The notes beneath the pieces were generated by a model. That model was given only the letters and a program-made list of their open reading frames with translations, was not told the origin of the DNA and did not search any database. Position numbers and translations under genes: made by a program. From assembly GCF_023074075.1 (NCBI RefSeq), contig NZ_JADPKT010000099.1:1-49340 (forward strand): a stretch of 49,340 nucleotides of DNA, written 5' to 3'. Positions 8,184 through 16,885 of the stretch are shown here, piece by piece; the first letter of the stretch is position 1; the number at the start of each line of letters is the position of its first letter. The stretch comes from Bradyrhizobium sp. 138. Its GTDB lineage: Bacteria > Pseudomonadota > Alphaproteobacteria > Rhizobiales > Xanthobacteraceae.

Positions 8184-8270
8184 GTGTGCGGCAGCATGTC
8201 GCCGCGGGGCCGCTGCCAGTTAGCCTCATCCTGAGGAGCGCGCCCTTGCGCGCGTCTCGAAGGACGAGGC
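8136..8270. repeat. REP pair downstream of the GIY-YIG gene (family A)
   Basis: Copies at 8136-8179 and 8224-8270, in the same order and orientation as the upstream pair. The sequence from 8215 repeats that from 7781 for about 55 bp, including the flank CTGCCAGTTAGCC. The first copy is read as the C-terminus of the GIY-YIG protein. The second is read on the minus strand as the C-terminus of a membrane protein. Confidence 0.85.
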
Positions 8271-8570
8271 GTTCGCACCGGCGGCGCGCTTTTGCCGGCC
8301 GCTTCCGCCTCTTCGCTCCGCGATCAACCGCAGCCATGCCGCCGAATGAAACGCGCTCATCAAGAGATACATCGGCACCATCCCGCCGAGCACGGAGCCT
8401 TGCCCGGCGGCGCACAGCATGTCAGCCGGCCCACCGCCGATCACGGCCGTCAGCACGGCCATGATCGCAAAGGTCGGCGTCGCCGCCAGGGCCAGCCATC
8501 TGGCGAGGTGGCGCGCGGCCACCACGCCATCGCGGCCGGCGCCGGCCGTTGCGCTGACGGGACTAGTCAC
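8226..8570 (-). CDS. Small hydrophobic membrane protein, C-terminus encoded in a repeat
   Basis: A protein of about 114 residues with two probable membrane helices (LALAATPTFAIMAVLTAVIG and the segment VLGGMVPMYLLMSAFHSAAW). I do not recognise the family. The likely start is GTG 8570, which overlaps the DUF899 stop codon and has GGAAGG just upstream, suggesting translational coupling. The final 14 residues and the stop come from a REP copy, so the native C-terminus was probably replaced or extended when the repeat arrived. Function is unknown; co-expression with the DUF899 gene is inferred from the overlap. Confidence 0.55.
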   Translation of the reverse strand: MTSPVSATAGAGRDGVVAARHLARWLALAATPTFAIMAVLTAVIGGGPADMLCAAGQGSVLGGMVPMYLLMSAFHSAAWLRLIAERRGGSGRQKRAAGANASSFETRARARSSG

Positions 8571-9357
8571 GTCCTTCCGCGGCCTCCTGGCGGAACGCCT
8601 TCTCGCCGGCATCGGAGATCTCGACCCATTTCTTGTCGGGCGCGCCACCTTCCGTGTAGCTGTCGTGCCAATTCCACCATTTGTAGGTCGGCGTCTGCGG
8701 ATAGCCCTTCGGCGAGTCCTCCCACACCTCCTGCCGGCCGAGCGGCGTGATGTCGAGGTAGTTCCAGGTGCCGCCCATCTGCTCGTCGCCGCGGCTCTTG
8801 ACGAAATAAGTGCGGAAGATGCGCGTCCCGTCGCGGTAGAACACGTTCGTGCCGTGCCATTCGTCGACGCCGAAATCGGCGTCGAAACTGTCGGTGACGG
8901 TGACCCATGGCATGGTCCAGCCCATCCGCTGCTTCAGCCTGATGATGTCGGCCTGCGGCGCGCGCGATGCGAACACGAGCGTGGTGTCGCGGGCGTTCAG
9001 GTGCGCGACATGGGCGACCTGGTCGGCCACCATGGAGCAACCCCGGCAGGCGTGATCGGGCCAGCCGAACACGCCGGGCTCGAAGAAGGCGCGGTAGACG
9101 ATCAGCTGCCGCCGGCCCTGGAACAGGTCAGCCAGACTGAGCTTGCCGCCGGGCCCTTCGAACGCATAGGTTTTGGTCACTTCCATCCAGGGCATGCGCC
9201 GGCGCTCGGCCGCCAGGGCATCGCGGGCACGGGTATGCGCCTTCTCCTTCACGAGCAGTTGTTGACGGGCCGCCTCCCAGTCCTGCGGCGACACCACTGG
9301 CGGTGTCTGCATGGCGGTCTGTCCGTTCGTCCCTGCTTTGTCTGCTGACGTCATCAT
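8563..9357 (-). CDS. DUF899 family thioredoxin-like protein
   Basis: A 264-residue cytosolic protein of the DUF899 family, which has a thioredoxin-like fold but no proven activity. Typical blocks are LADLFQGRRQLIVYRAFF, the CRGCSMVADQV motif (a CxxC-type pair) and the C-terminal block around WNYLDITPLGRQE and WWNWHDSY. The length is normal for the family. The start is ATG 9357 or the adjacent ATG 9354. The gene is divergent from a regulator gene across a gap of about 144 bp. DUF899 genes often sit beside HTH regulators, so the neighbour may control it; that is inference. Confidence 0.88.
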   Translation of the reverse strand: MMTSADKAGTNGQTAMQTPPVVSPQDWEAARQQLLVKEKAHTRARDALAAERRRMPWMEVTKTYAFEGPGGKLSLADLFQGRRQLIVYRAFFEPGVFGWPDHACRGCSMVADQVAHVAHLNARDTTLVFASRAPQADIIRLKQRMGWTMPWVTVTDSFDADFGVDEWHGTNVFYRDGTRIFRTYFVKSRGDEQMGGTWNYLDITPLGRQEVWEDSPKGYPQTPTYKWWNWHDSYTEGGAPDKKWVEISDAGEKAFRQEAAEGRD

Positions 9358-9501
9358 GGTTCTCCAAACATCCTGTCCGGGCGGCCATTCCGCGTGTTGC
9401 AGACGCGGAACCGCTCGCCCCTCGCCGCATGGTGTCGGCCGTCAACGACTTCTGGCACCAAGCGGTTGCGCGGTGGGAGTAACAAGTGTGGCGGGATTGA
9501 C

Positions 9502-10722
9502 ATGGAGTCGCTGATCACGGCCGCAGCGCGGGCGCTCGCAGCGGGCGATCCGCTCGGCGCGCTGAACCGTGTTGCGCTGCGCAACGATGCGCCGTCGCTG
9601 GCGCTGCGCGGCATCGCGATGGCACAGCTCGGCGATCTCGCCAAGGCCAAGGCGCTGTTGCGCAGCGCCGCGCGCGCTTTCGGTCCACGCGAGGCGATGG
9701 CGCGCGCCAGATGCGTGGTGGCCGAAGCCGAGATCGCGCTCGTCTCACGCGATTTGAACTGGCCGGTGAAGACGCTCGCAGCGGCCCGCGCGATGCTTGA
9801 AAGGCACGGCGATCTCGCCAATGCCGCCCATGCAGGCCATATCGAGGCGCGCCGATTCCTTCTGGTCGGGCGCCCTGATGAGGCCGAGCGCACGCTGGCC
9901 GAACTCCGTCCCACGCCGCTTCCGCCCGCGTCTGAAGTCGTGCGCGAGCTCGTGGTCGCCGGCATCGCGATCAGGCGGCTCAGAACGAAAGACGCGCGCG
10001 CGGCGCTCGACCGCGCAGCCCGTGCAGCGCGGCAAGCAAGAATCCCGGCGCTAAGAGCCGAGGTCGACAGCGCAACCCTGATCCTCGACACGCCGGCAGC
10101 GCGCCTGATCGCGCGTGGCGAGGAACACCCTTTGCTGCTTGGAGAGGTCGAAAGGCTGGCGAGCTCGACGGCGCTCGTCGTGGACACCTTCCATCATATC
10201 GTGCGCAGGCAAGGCGTTGTCGTCTCGCTCGGAACACGGCCGGTGCTGTTCGCGCTGGCGCGCCTTCTGGCGCAGGCATGGCCGGCGGACGTCTCGCGAG
10301 AGAGGCTGATTGCCGGTGCGTTTCAAGCAAGGCACGTCGATGAGTCGCACCGCGCGCGATTGCGCGTCGAGATCGGGCGGCTCCGCATCCAGCTCAAGCC
10401 GCTGGCCGACATCAGCGCGACCAGGCAGGGTTTCGTGCTTGCGCCGCGGAAGACGCGCGACGTCCTGGTGCTGGCGCGGCCCGTCGAGGAAAAGCACGCC
10501 ACGATCCTCGCCCTCCTCTCTGATGGCGAGCCCTGGTCGAGCTCGGCGCTCGCGCTGGCGCTGGGAACGAGTGCGCGCACGGTGCAGCGGGCCCTCGACG
10601 AGCTGGCGCGATCGAACAAGGTCCAATCCTTCGGGCATGGGCGGGCGCGCCGCTGGATGACGCCACCGGTCCCCGGTTTCCCGACAGGCTTGTTACTCCC
10701 CTCGCCGCTGCTGAAGACGTAG
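9502..10722 (+). CDS. Transcriptional regulator with two winged-helix-like regions
   Basis: A 406-residue protein. The N-terminal half is Ala/Arg-rich helical and TPR-like. Residues about 210-320 resemble an OmpR-type effector domain (SHRARLRVEIGRLRIQLKP, then RQGFVLAPRKT). The C-terminus is a second winged helix (ALALGTSARTVQRALDELAR with a basic wing GHGRARRW). ATG 9502 is preferred; translation further upstream is not protein-like. The divergent DUF899 gene and the propeller gene that starts one base after the stop are its likely partners or targets. The ligand is unknown. The domain reading is pattern-based, so the family assignment is moderate. Confidence 0.7.
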   Translation: MESLITAAARALAAGDPLGALNRVALRNDAPSLALRGIAMAQLGDLAKAKALLRSAARAFGPREAMARARCVVAEAEIALVSRDLNWPVKTLAAARAMLERHGDLANAAHAGHIEARRFLLVGRPDEAERTLAELRPTPLPPASEVVRELVVAGIAIRRLRTKDARAALDRAARAARQARIPALRAEVDSATLILDTPAARLIARGEEHPLLLGEVERLASSTALVVDTFHHIVRRQGVVVSLGTRPVLFALARLLAQAWPADVSRERLIAGAFQARHVDESHRARLRVEIGRLRIQLKPLADISATRQGFVLAPRKTRDVLVLARPVEEKHATILALLSDGEPWSSSALALALGTSARTVQRALDELARSNKVQSFGHGRARRWMTPPVPGFPTGLLLPSPLLKT

Positions 10723-10750
10723 GATGGGTGACATCACAGGGATCAAGCAC

Positions 10751-11389
10751 ATGAAACGTTCAGAAGCCGAGATCGTCAGGGAGTACGGGCCTTTTGCAGG
10801 CGTCGAGGCCGTGCATGGCGTCACCTATGACGGCAGCCACGTCTGGTTCGCATCCGGCGACAAGCTCAATGCGATCGATCCGGCCAGCGGCAAGGTCGCG
10901 CGCTCCATCGATGTCGCCGCCCATGCGGGCACGGCGTTCGACGGCCGGCACCTGTTCCAGATCGCCGAGGATCGCATCCAGAAAATCGACGCGGCCTCGG
11001 GCAAGGTGCTCACCACCATTCCGGCGCCGGGCGGCGGTGGCGATTCCGGCCTTGCCTGGGCCGAGGGCTCGCTGTGGGTCGGGCAATATCGCGAGCGCAA
11101 GATCCACCAGGTCGATCCGGAAACCGGTAAGGTTCTCCGCACCATCGAGAGCAAGCGCTTCGTGACCGGGGTGACCTGGGTTGACGGCGAGCTCTGGCAT
11201 GGCACCTGGGAGAACGAAGAGAGCGACATCAGGCGGATCGACCCTGAGACCGGCAAGGTGCTCGAGCAGCTCGACATGCCCGCCGGGACGATCGTGTCAG
11301 GGCTGGAGTCCGACGGCGACGACCGCTTCTTCTGCGGCGGCGGCAATCGCGGCAATGTGAGAGCGGTCCGCCGTCCCCGGCGCGGCTAG
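10751..11389 (+). CDS. YncE/glutamine-cyclotransferase-like beta-propeller protein
   Basis: A protein of about 212 residues made of repeated propeller blades, seen as recurring D-P-x-[ST]-G-K-V patterns (IDPASGKVARSI, IDAASGKVLTTI, VDPETGKVLRTI, IDPETGKVLEQL). No signal peptide is seen, so it should be cytosolic. It resembles proteins labelled glutamine cyclotransferase, but a cyclotransferase active site cannot be recognised and enzyme activity is unproven. ATG 10751 has AGGGAT upstream. An in-frame ATG at 10724 directly abuts the regulator stop, so translational coupling is likely whichever start is used. Repeats of family A follow the stop codon. Confidence 0.75.
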   Translation: MKRSEAEIVREYGPFAGVEAVHGVTYDGSHVWFASGDKLNAIDPASGKVARSIDVAAHAGTAFDGRHLFQIAEDRIQKIDAASGKVLTTIPAPGGGGDSGLAWAEGSLWVGQYRERKIHQVDPETGKVLRTIESKRFVTGVTWVDGELWHGTWENEESDIRRIDPETGKVLEQLDMPAGTIVSGLESDGDDRFFCGGGNRGNVRAVRRPRRG

Positions 11390-11411
11390 TTCACGGTGAG
11401 CTGAGCGCGCG

Positions 11412-11545
11412 CCTCGTCCTTCGAGACGACCGCTTCGCGGTCTCCTCAGGATGAGGCTAAGCAACATCGGTGCTCGTTGAAACCAGCGCCGCACACACGG
11501 TCCTCATCCTGAGGGCCCGCCAACGGCGGGCGTCTCGAAGGATGG
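11412..11545. repeat. REP pair (family A)
   Basis: Two inverted copies (11412-11457 and 11502-11545) with the same outer arms as the pairs at 7.7 and 8.2 kb and with different self-complementary centres. They occupy most of the gap between the propeller and DUF4403 genes. Confidence 0.8.
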
Positions 11546-11675
11546 CCGCAGTCGCAATCGCAGCCAGATCCCACGCTGCCGTTAATCCATTCGCCGTAAT
11601 TCCACCCCATCGGTGCGCTCTAGCGCCCTCCTCGCCCGCCCTGTAAAATCCCCGCCGGGGCGGCCTGGGGGATTG

Positions 11676-13238
11676 ATGCGGCTAACGTGGAACTTGAAAA
11701 CCATCCTGATCGGCGTCGCGGTGCTCGCAGCGTCGTTCTTCATCAGCTTGAAGGCAATGGACTGGCTGTCGCCGCGCGCAACCACATCGGCGCCGCCGGT
11801 GGCGCAACTGCCGCCGCTGCCGCCGGTCGCGAAGAGCTCGATCGTGATCGCACCGGTCGCCATCGCGATCTCGGCAATCCGCGAGCAGGCCGAGAAGGCC
11901 GCGCCGCGCAATTTCGCCGGGAAGGCCGACAATCCGATCTCGCAGATCCTGGAGAACGCCGACATCGGCTGGACCGCGGTGCGCGGGCCGATGGCGGCCA
12001 GCGGCGACAAGGACGTGCTGACGATCTCGACGCCGCTCAGCGGCAAGCTGAACGTGACGGGCTCGCTGTCGGCGAAAGCCACAGGCGCGCTCGGCGACGC
12101 GCTCGGCAACGTGCTCGGCGGTGACGCCGCGAAACGGATCGGCGCCGTCAACATCAAGAATCTGAACGCCAGCGCGGAGATCAAGGGCAACGTGGTCGTC
12201 ACCTCGCGTCCGAAGCTCGCGGCCAACTGGCATCTCGAGCCCAATCTCGGCGCCCAGGTCAATCTCGGCGATACCAACCTCAACGTCGCCGGCGCCAAGG
12301 TCAACGTACCGGCGCAGGTGAAGCCGCTGATCGACAAGAATGTCGGCGAGCAGATCAATGCCGTCTCCGAACGCATCCGCAACGATCCGAGCCTGCGCGA
12401 GAATGCGAAGCTGCAATGGGCCAAGGCCTGCCGCTCGATCCCGCTGCAGGGCTCGGGCGCCTCGACCGGGCTTCCGCCGCTCTGGCTGGAGATGAAGCCG
12501 ATCCGCGCCATCGCCGCGCAACCGCGCGTCGATGCGCAGGCTGTGACGCTGCTGATGGGCCTGGAGGCAGAAACGCGCGTCACCTCGACGCCGACCAAGC
12601 CGGACTGCCCGTTCCCCGACAAGATCTCGATCGTGCCGCCAACCGGGACCGGCGTGAACATCGGCGTTCCCATCGACGTGCCCTTCACCGAGATCAACAA
12701 GCTGATCACAGCGCAGATGGTCGACCGCACCTATCCCGAGGACGGTTCCGGCCCGGTCGACGTCACCGTGAAGAGTGCCAACGTGATCCCGTCGGGCGAC
12801 CGGCTGCTGATCTCGCTTTTGGTGCGCGCCAAGGAGAAGAAGAGCTGGCTCGGCCTCGGCGCCGAGGCGACGGTGCATATCTGGGGCCGGCCGGTGCTCG
12901 ACCAGGCGCAGCAGACGCTGCGGCTCACCGATATCCAGCTCGCGGTGGAATCGGAAGCCGCCTTTGGCCTGCTCGGCGCCGCGGCGCGCGCGGTGGTGCC
13001 GCAGATGCAGCAAGCCTTGGTGCAGAAGGCGACGCTCGACCTGAAGCCGATCGCCGCCAACGCCCGCGAGAAGATCGCCGCCGCAATCGCCGATTACCAG
13101 AAGAGCGAGGACGGCCTCAAGGTCGACGCCAAGATCGACAGCCTGACGCTGGCCGACATCGCCTTCGATTCCAAGACGCTGCGCGTGGTCGCGGAAGCCG
13201 GCGGCTCGCTGAATGTGTCGGTGACGAAGCTGCCTTAA
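11676..13238 (+). CDS. DUF4403 family protein, membrane-anchored
   Basis: A 520-residue envelope protein. One N-terminal membrane segment (ILIGVAVLAASFFISLKAM) is followed by a Pro-rich linker and a long periplasmic DUF4403 region. That region contains two similar halves (blocks SSIVIAPVAIAISAIRE and NIGVPIDVPFTEINKLI), consistent with tandem lipid-binding-type (TULIP-like) folds. A direct function has not been shown for the family. ATG 11676 starts the membrane segment and has GGGGGA just upstream. The gene stands alone between repeats and an ABC transporter operon. Confidence 0.85.
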   Translation: MRLTWNLKTILIGVAVLAASFFISLKAMDWLSPRATTSAPPVAQLPPLPPVAKSSIVIAPVAIAISAIREQAEKAAPRNFAGKADNPISQILENADIGWTAVRGPMAASGDKDVLTISTPLSGKLNVTGSLSAKATGALGDALGNVLGGDAAKRIGAVNIKNLNASAEIKGNVVVTSRPKLAANWHLEPNLGAQVNLGDTNLNVAGAKVNVPAQVKPLIDKNVGEQINAVSERIRNDPSLRENAKLQWAKACRSIPLQGSGASTGLPPLWLEMKPIRAIAAQPRVDAQAVTLLMGLEAETRVTSTPTKPDCPFPDKISIVPPTGTGVNIGVPIDVPFTEINKLITAQMVDRTYPEDGSGPVDVTVKSANVIPSGDRLLISLLVRAKEKKSWLGLGAEATVHIWGRPVLDQAQQTLRLTDIQLAVESEAAFGLLGAAARAVVPQMQQALVQKATLDLKPIAANAREKIAAAIADYQKSEDGLKVDAKIDSLTLADIAFDSKTLRVVAEAGGSLNVSVTKLP

Positions 13239-13365
13239 ATGTAGCGCGGGTCCGCCCGCGTCTTCATCGCTTGCCCCGCTGGCATTCTCATCGGAGGGTG
13301 CTAAGCTGTTGCCCGCAACCTCGAACGAGGTGTTGACAGCATTGTAGCGGCAAGCCGAGGACAAC

Positions 13366-14475
13366 ATGGAAGCCGGCATGGTTACGCCCGCGCCGGCATT
13401 GGTGCGCTTTTCCGGCATTCAGAAGACCTACGATGGCGAGCACCTCGTGGTGAAGAACCTCGATCTCGACATCAGAAAGGGCGAGTTCGTCACCCTGCTC
13501 GGCCCGTCGGGCTCGGGCAAGACGACCACGCTGATGATGCTGGCGGGCTTCGAGGTTCCAACCCATGGCGAGATCTATCTCGGTGGCCGCCCGATCAAGA
13601 ACATGCCGCCGCATAAGCGCGACATCGGCATGGTGTTCCAGAACTATGCCTTGTTTCCGCACCTGACGATCGCGGAGAATATCGCCTTCCCGCTATCCGT
13701 TCGCAAGACGAGCAAGGCGGAGGCGCAGGAGCGCGTCAAGTCGGCGCTGCGCATGATCAAGATGGAAGGCCTGGCGCACCGGCGGCCCGGACAATTGTCT
13801 GGCGGTCAGCAGCAGCGCGTGGCGCTGGCTCGCGCGCTGGTCTTCAATCCGCAGCTCGTGCTGATGGACGAGCCCCTGGGCGCGCTGGACAAGCGCCTGC
13901 GCGAGCAGATGCAGCTGGAGATCAAGCAACTGCACGAGAAGATGGGCATCACCGTGGTCTACGTCACCCACGATCAGAGTGAAGCGCTCACCATGTCGGA
14001 CCGCATCGCCGTGTTCAACGACGGCGTCGTGCAGCAGATCGACAGGCCCGACGCGCTGTATGAGCATCCCGTCAACAGCTTCGTCGCGCATTTCATCGGC
14101 GAGAACAACGTGCTGGCCGGAACCGTCGAGACGGTCGACAAGGACTATTGCCGCGTCGCGCTGGCTGGCGGCGGCACTGTGACCGCACGGGCGGTCAATG
14201 TCTCGGGCGCGGGCGCATCGACCTCGCTGTCGGTACGACCGGAGCGGATCGCCATTGTCCCGGGCGGCACCGCCAGCGACGGACCCAACCGCCTGCCGGC
14301 GAAAGTGCGGAACGCGATCTATCTCGGCGACCATGCGCTGGCCGTGCTCGATGTCGCCGGCAACGGCGAGTTCATGGTCAAGCTTCAGCCGGGAGCGCAC
14401 CACGAGCTCACACCTGGTGAAAGCGTCTTCATCACCTTCCGCCCCGAGGACTGCCTGGCCCTCGATCCCGTCTGA
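13366..14475 (+). CDS. Polyamine-type ABC transporter, ATP-binding protein
   Basis: A 369-residue cytoplasmic ATPase that powers import. Walker A is GPSGSGKT (residues 46-53), the signature is LSGGQQQRVALARAL, Walker B is LVLMDEPLGALD and the switch His is in VTHDQSEAL. The region after about residue 240 is the regulatory TOBE-type domain of PotA/FbpC/CysA-class ATPases. It is the first gene of a four-gene operon (ATPase, binding protein, two permeases). The ribosome-binding sequence GAGGACAAC precedes ATG 13366. The polyamine-like substrate is inferred from the partner proteins and could equally be a related organic cation. Confidence 0.92.
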   Translation: MEAGMVTPAPALVRFSGIQKTYDGEHLVVKNLDLDIRKGEFVTLLGPSGSGKTTTLMMLAGFEVPTHGEIYLGGRPIKNMPPHKRDIGMVFQNYALFPHLTIAENIAFPLSVRKTSKAEAQERVKSALRMIKMEGLAHRRPGQLSGGQQQRVALARALVFNPQLVLMDEPLGALDKRLREQMQLEIKQLHEKMGITVVYVTHDQSEALTMSDRIAVFNDGVVQQIDRPDALYEHPVNSFVAHFIGENNVLAGTVETVDKDYCRVALAGGGTVTARAVNVSGAGASTSLSVRPERIAIVPGGTASDGPNRLPAKVRNAIYLGDHALAVLDVAGNGEFMVKLQPGAHHELTPGESVFITFRPEDCLALDPV

Positions 14476-14541
14476 TCCAACGCAAGCGGACCTGAGAACA
14501 ATCAACCTCAACGCAACTGACATGAAGAAGGAACCAAGACC

Positions 14542-15600
14542 ATGCTGAAGCGCAAGATTGGCAAGATTGCTCTGGGTTTCGCCGCGGCGCTCGGTGCCAG
14601 CGCTGCGCTGGCGAGCGTCGCAGAGGCGCGCGACCTCACCGTCGTGTCGTGGGGCGGTGCCTACCAGGACGCCCAGAAGAAGGTCTACTTCGAGCCGTTC
14701 AAGAAGGCATCAGGCGTTGCCATGAACGACGAATCCTGGGACGGCGGCGTCGGCGTGTTGCGCGCCAAGGTGCAGGGCGGCGCCGCCACCTGGGACGTCG
14801 TCCAGGTCGAGAGCGACGAGCTCGCGGTCGGCTGCGAGGAAGGCCTGTTCGAGAAGCTGGACTATTCCAAGATCGGCGGCGAGGCCGCCTATATCCCGCC
14901 GTCGGTCAACCCTTGCGGCGTCGGCGCCATCCTCTATGACTTTGTTCTCGGCTACGACAAGGACAAGCTGAAGGAGGCCCCGAGCGGCTGGGCCGACTTC
15001 TTCGACACCAAGAAGATCCCGGGCAAGCGCGCCCTGCGTCAGGGCCCGAAGACCACGCTGGAGATCGCGCTTATGGCCGACGGCGTCGCGCCGAAGGACG
15101 TCTACAAGGTGCTTGCGACCGACGAGGGCATCGAGCGCGCATTCAAGAAGCTCGACACCATCAAGGGCGACATCGTTTGGTGGAAGGCCGGCGCCCAGCC
15201 GCCGCAATTGCTCGCCTCCGGCGAGGTGGCGATGACCTCGGTCTACAATGGCCGCATCGACACCGCGAACAAGAACGAGAAGAAGAACTTCGGCATGGTG
15301 TGGGACGGGGCGCTGTTCACGCTCGACAGCTGGGTCATCCTGAAGGGCAGCCCGAACAAGGATGCCGCTTACAAGTTCCTGGACTTCGTCGGCAAGGCGG
15401 AGAACCAGTCGAAACTATCGGAGAACATTGCCTACGGCACCTCGAACAAGGACGCGGCCGGCCGGCTCGCCCCCGCCGTTCTGAAGGACCTGCCGACGGC
15501 ACCTGACAACATCAAGAACGCGGTCGAGATCAACGTTGGTTTCTGGCTCGAGAACATCGACCGCCTGACCGAGCGCTTCAACAAATGGGCGGCGAAATAG
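14542..15600 (+). CDS. Extracellular solute-binding protein, PotD/PotF-like
   Basis: A 352-residue periplasmic binding protein. The signal peptide is cleaved near residue 29 (ASVAEA before RDLTVVSWGG). The mature start, the GGAYQDAQKKVYFEPF block and the later WWKAGAQPPQLLASGEV and NGRIDTANK blocks are those of the spermidine/putrescine-binding (SBP_bac_8) group. Exact ligand residues cannot be matched by eye. It lies 66 bp after the ATPase gene and 22 bp before the first permease gene, with AAGGAACC as ribosome-binding site. High expression relative to its partners would be expected. Confidence 0.9.
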   Translation: MLKRKIGKIALGFAAALGASAALASVAEARDLTVVSWGGAYQDAQKKVYFEPFKKASGVAMNDESWDGGVGVLRAKVQGGAATWDVVQVESDELAVGCEEGLFEKLDYSKIGGEAAYIPPSVNPCGVGAILYDFVLGYDKDKLKEAPSGWADFFDTKKIPGKRALRQGPKTTLEIALMADGVAPKDVYKVLATDEGIERAFKKLDTIKGDIVWWKAGAQPPQLLASGEVAMTSVYNGRIDTANKNEKKNFGMVWDGALFTLDSWVILKGSPNKDAAYKFLDFVGKAENQSKLSENIAYGTSNKDAAGRLAPAVLKDLPTAPDNIKNAVEINVGFWLENIDRLTERFNKWAAK

Positions 15601-15622
15601 CGCGTCTCGCAGGACTCGATCC

Positions 15623-16885
15623 ATGACGAATGCGCTGTTAACCGGCGCCGATGCGTCGACCGAGGTGCCGCTCAAGCGCCGATTGAGGCGCGCCGAGCGG
15701 GCACGCCAGGTCAAGGCATTGGCGCTGGTCGCGCCGCTTCTCGTCTTCCTGCTCTTCACCTTTGCTGGGCCCATCGCCGGCATGCTGTGGCGCTCGGTCG
15801 ACGACCGGGAGGTGCGTCAGGTTCTGCCTCAAACCGTTGCCGCTCTCGCCGACTGGGACGGCAAGGACCTGCCGGATGAAAAGGCCTTTGCTGCGCTGGC
15901 AAGCGACGTGCTGGCGGCACGCGCCGCCGGCACCATTGCCATCGCAGCCAAGCGGCTGAACTACGCGCTGAACGGTTTTCGCACCATCCTGACCAGCACG
16001 GCTCGTAATCTGAAGGTGGCTCCAGAGCCCGGCACCGCCAAGGAGACACTGGGCAAGATCAATCCGGCCTGGCGCGAACGCGCGACATGGACGACGATCA
16101 AGGACGCCGGCGGCCCCGTCACGGGCTTCTACCTGCTGGCGGCGCTCGACCTGACGCGAAACGCGGACGGGGCGATCGTCGCGGCCGCGCCGGATCAGGC
16201 GATCTACCGCGGCCTTTTCGCCCGCACCTTCGTCATCAGCCTCAGCGTCACCTTGCTCTGCCTGATCCTCGGCTTCCCTGTCGCCTACCTCTTGGCGACG
16301 CTGCCGCCGGGCCGGTCGAACCTCCTGATGATCTTCGTCCTGCTGCCGTTCTGGACCTCGCTGCTGGTCCGCACCTGCGCCTGGATCGTGCTGTTGCAGA
16401 GCAAAGGCGTCGTGAACGACAGCCTGCACTGGCTTGGCATCATCGACGAGCCCTTGCGCCTGATCTACAACCGCTTCGGCGTCTGCGTGGCCATGACCCA
16501 CGTTCTCCTGCCCTTCATGATCCTGCCGCTGTACAGCAGCATGAAGGCGATCTCGCCCGCTTACATGCGGGCCGCGGCATCGCTCGGTGCACCGCCCCTC
16601 ACCGCCTTCCTGCGGATCTACCTGCCTCAAACGCTGCCCGGCGTCGGCGCAGGAAGCCTGCTCGTCTTCATCCTGGCACTCGGCTATTACATCACACCGG
16701 CTCTGGTCGGCGGCGCCGCCGATCAGATGATCAGCTACTTCATCGCGCTCTACACGACCGAGACGGCCAATTGGGGCCTTGCTTCGGCACTGGGCGCAGT
16801 GCTGCTGCTGGCCACCCTCCTGCTCGCGCTGGTCTATGGCAAGCTGGTGCAGGGCCAGCAGGTCACGGGAGGCATGAAGAATTGA
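15623..16885 (+). CDS. Polyamine-type ABC transporter permease 1 (PotB/PotH-like, with periplasmic insertion)
   Basis: A 420-residue inner-membrane permease. After the first membrane helix (ALVAPLLVFLLFTFAGPIAG) there is an insertion of about 130 residues, mostly helical and polar. The usual five-helix core with the EAA loop (YMRAAASLGAPPLTAF) that contacts the ATPase follows. A typical PotB is about 280 residues, so the insertion accounts for the extra length and recalls the P2 domain of MalF. The stop codon overlaps the TTG start of permease 2. Confidence 0.9.
   Translation: MTNALLTGADASTEVPLKRRLRRAERARQVKALALVAPLLVFLLFTFAGPIAGMLWRSVDDREVRQVLPQTVAALADWDGKDLPDEKAFAALASDVLAARAAGTIAIAAKRLNYALNGFRTILTSTARNLKVAPEPGTAKETLGKINPAWRERATWTTIKDAGGPVTGFYLLAALDLTRNADGAIVAAAPDQAIYRGLFARTFVISLSVTLLCLILGFPVAYLLATLPPGRSNLLMIFVLLPFWTSLLVRTCAWIVLLQSKGVVNDSLHWLGIIDEPLRLIYNRFGVCVAMTHVLLPFMILPLYSSMKAISPAYMRAAASLGAPPLTAFLRIYLPQTLPGVGAGSLLVFILALGYYITPALVGGAADQMISYFIALYTTETANWGLASALGAVLLLATLLLALVYGKLVQGQQVTGGMKN

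Noticed and set aside
7656..8270. CRISPR array
   Set aside because: Repeats are palindromic, alternate in orientation, have no regular spacers and no cas gene is near.
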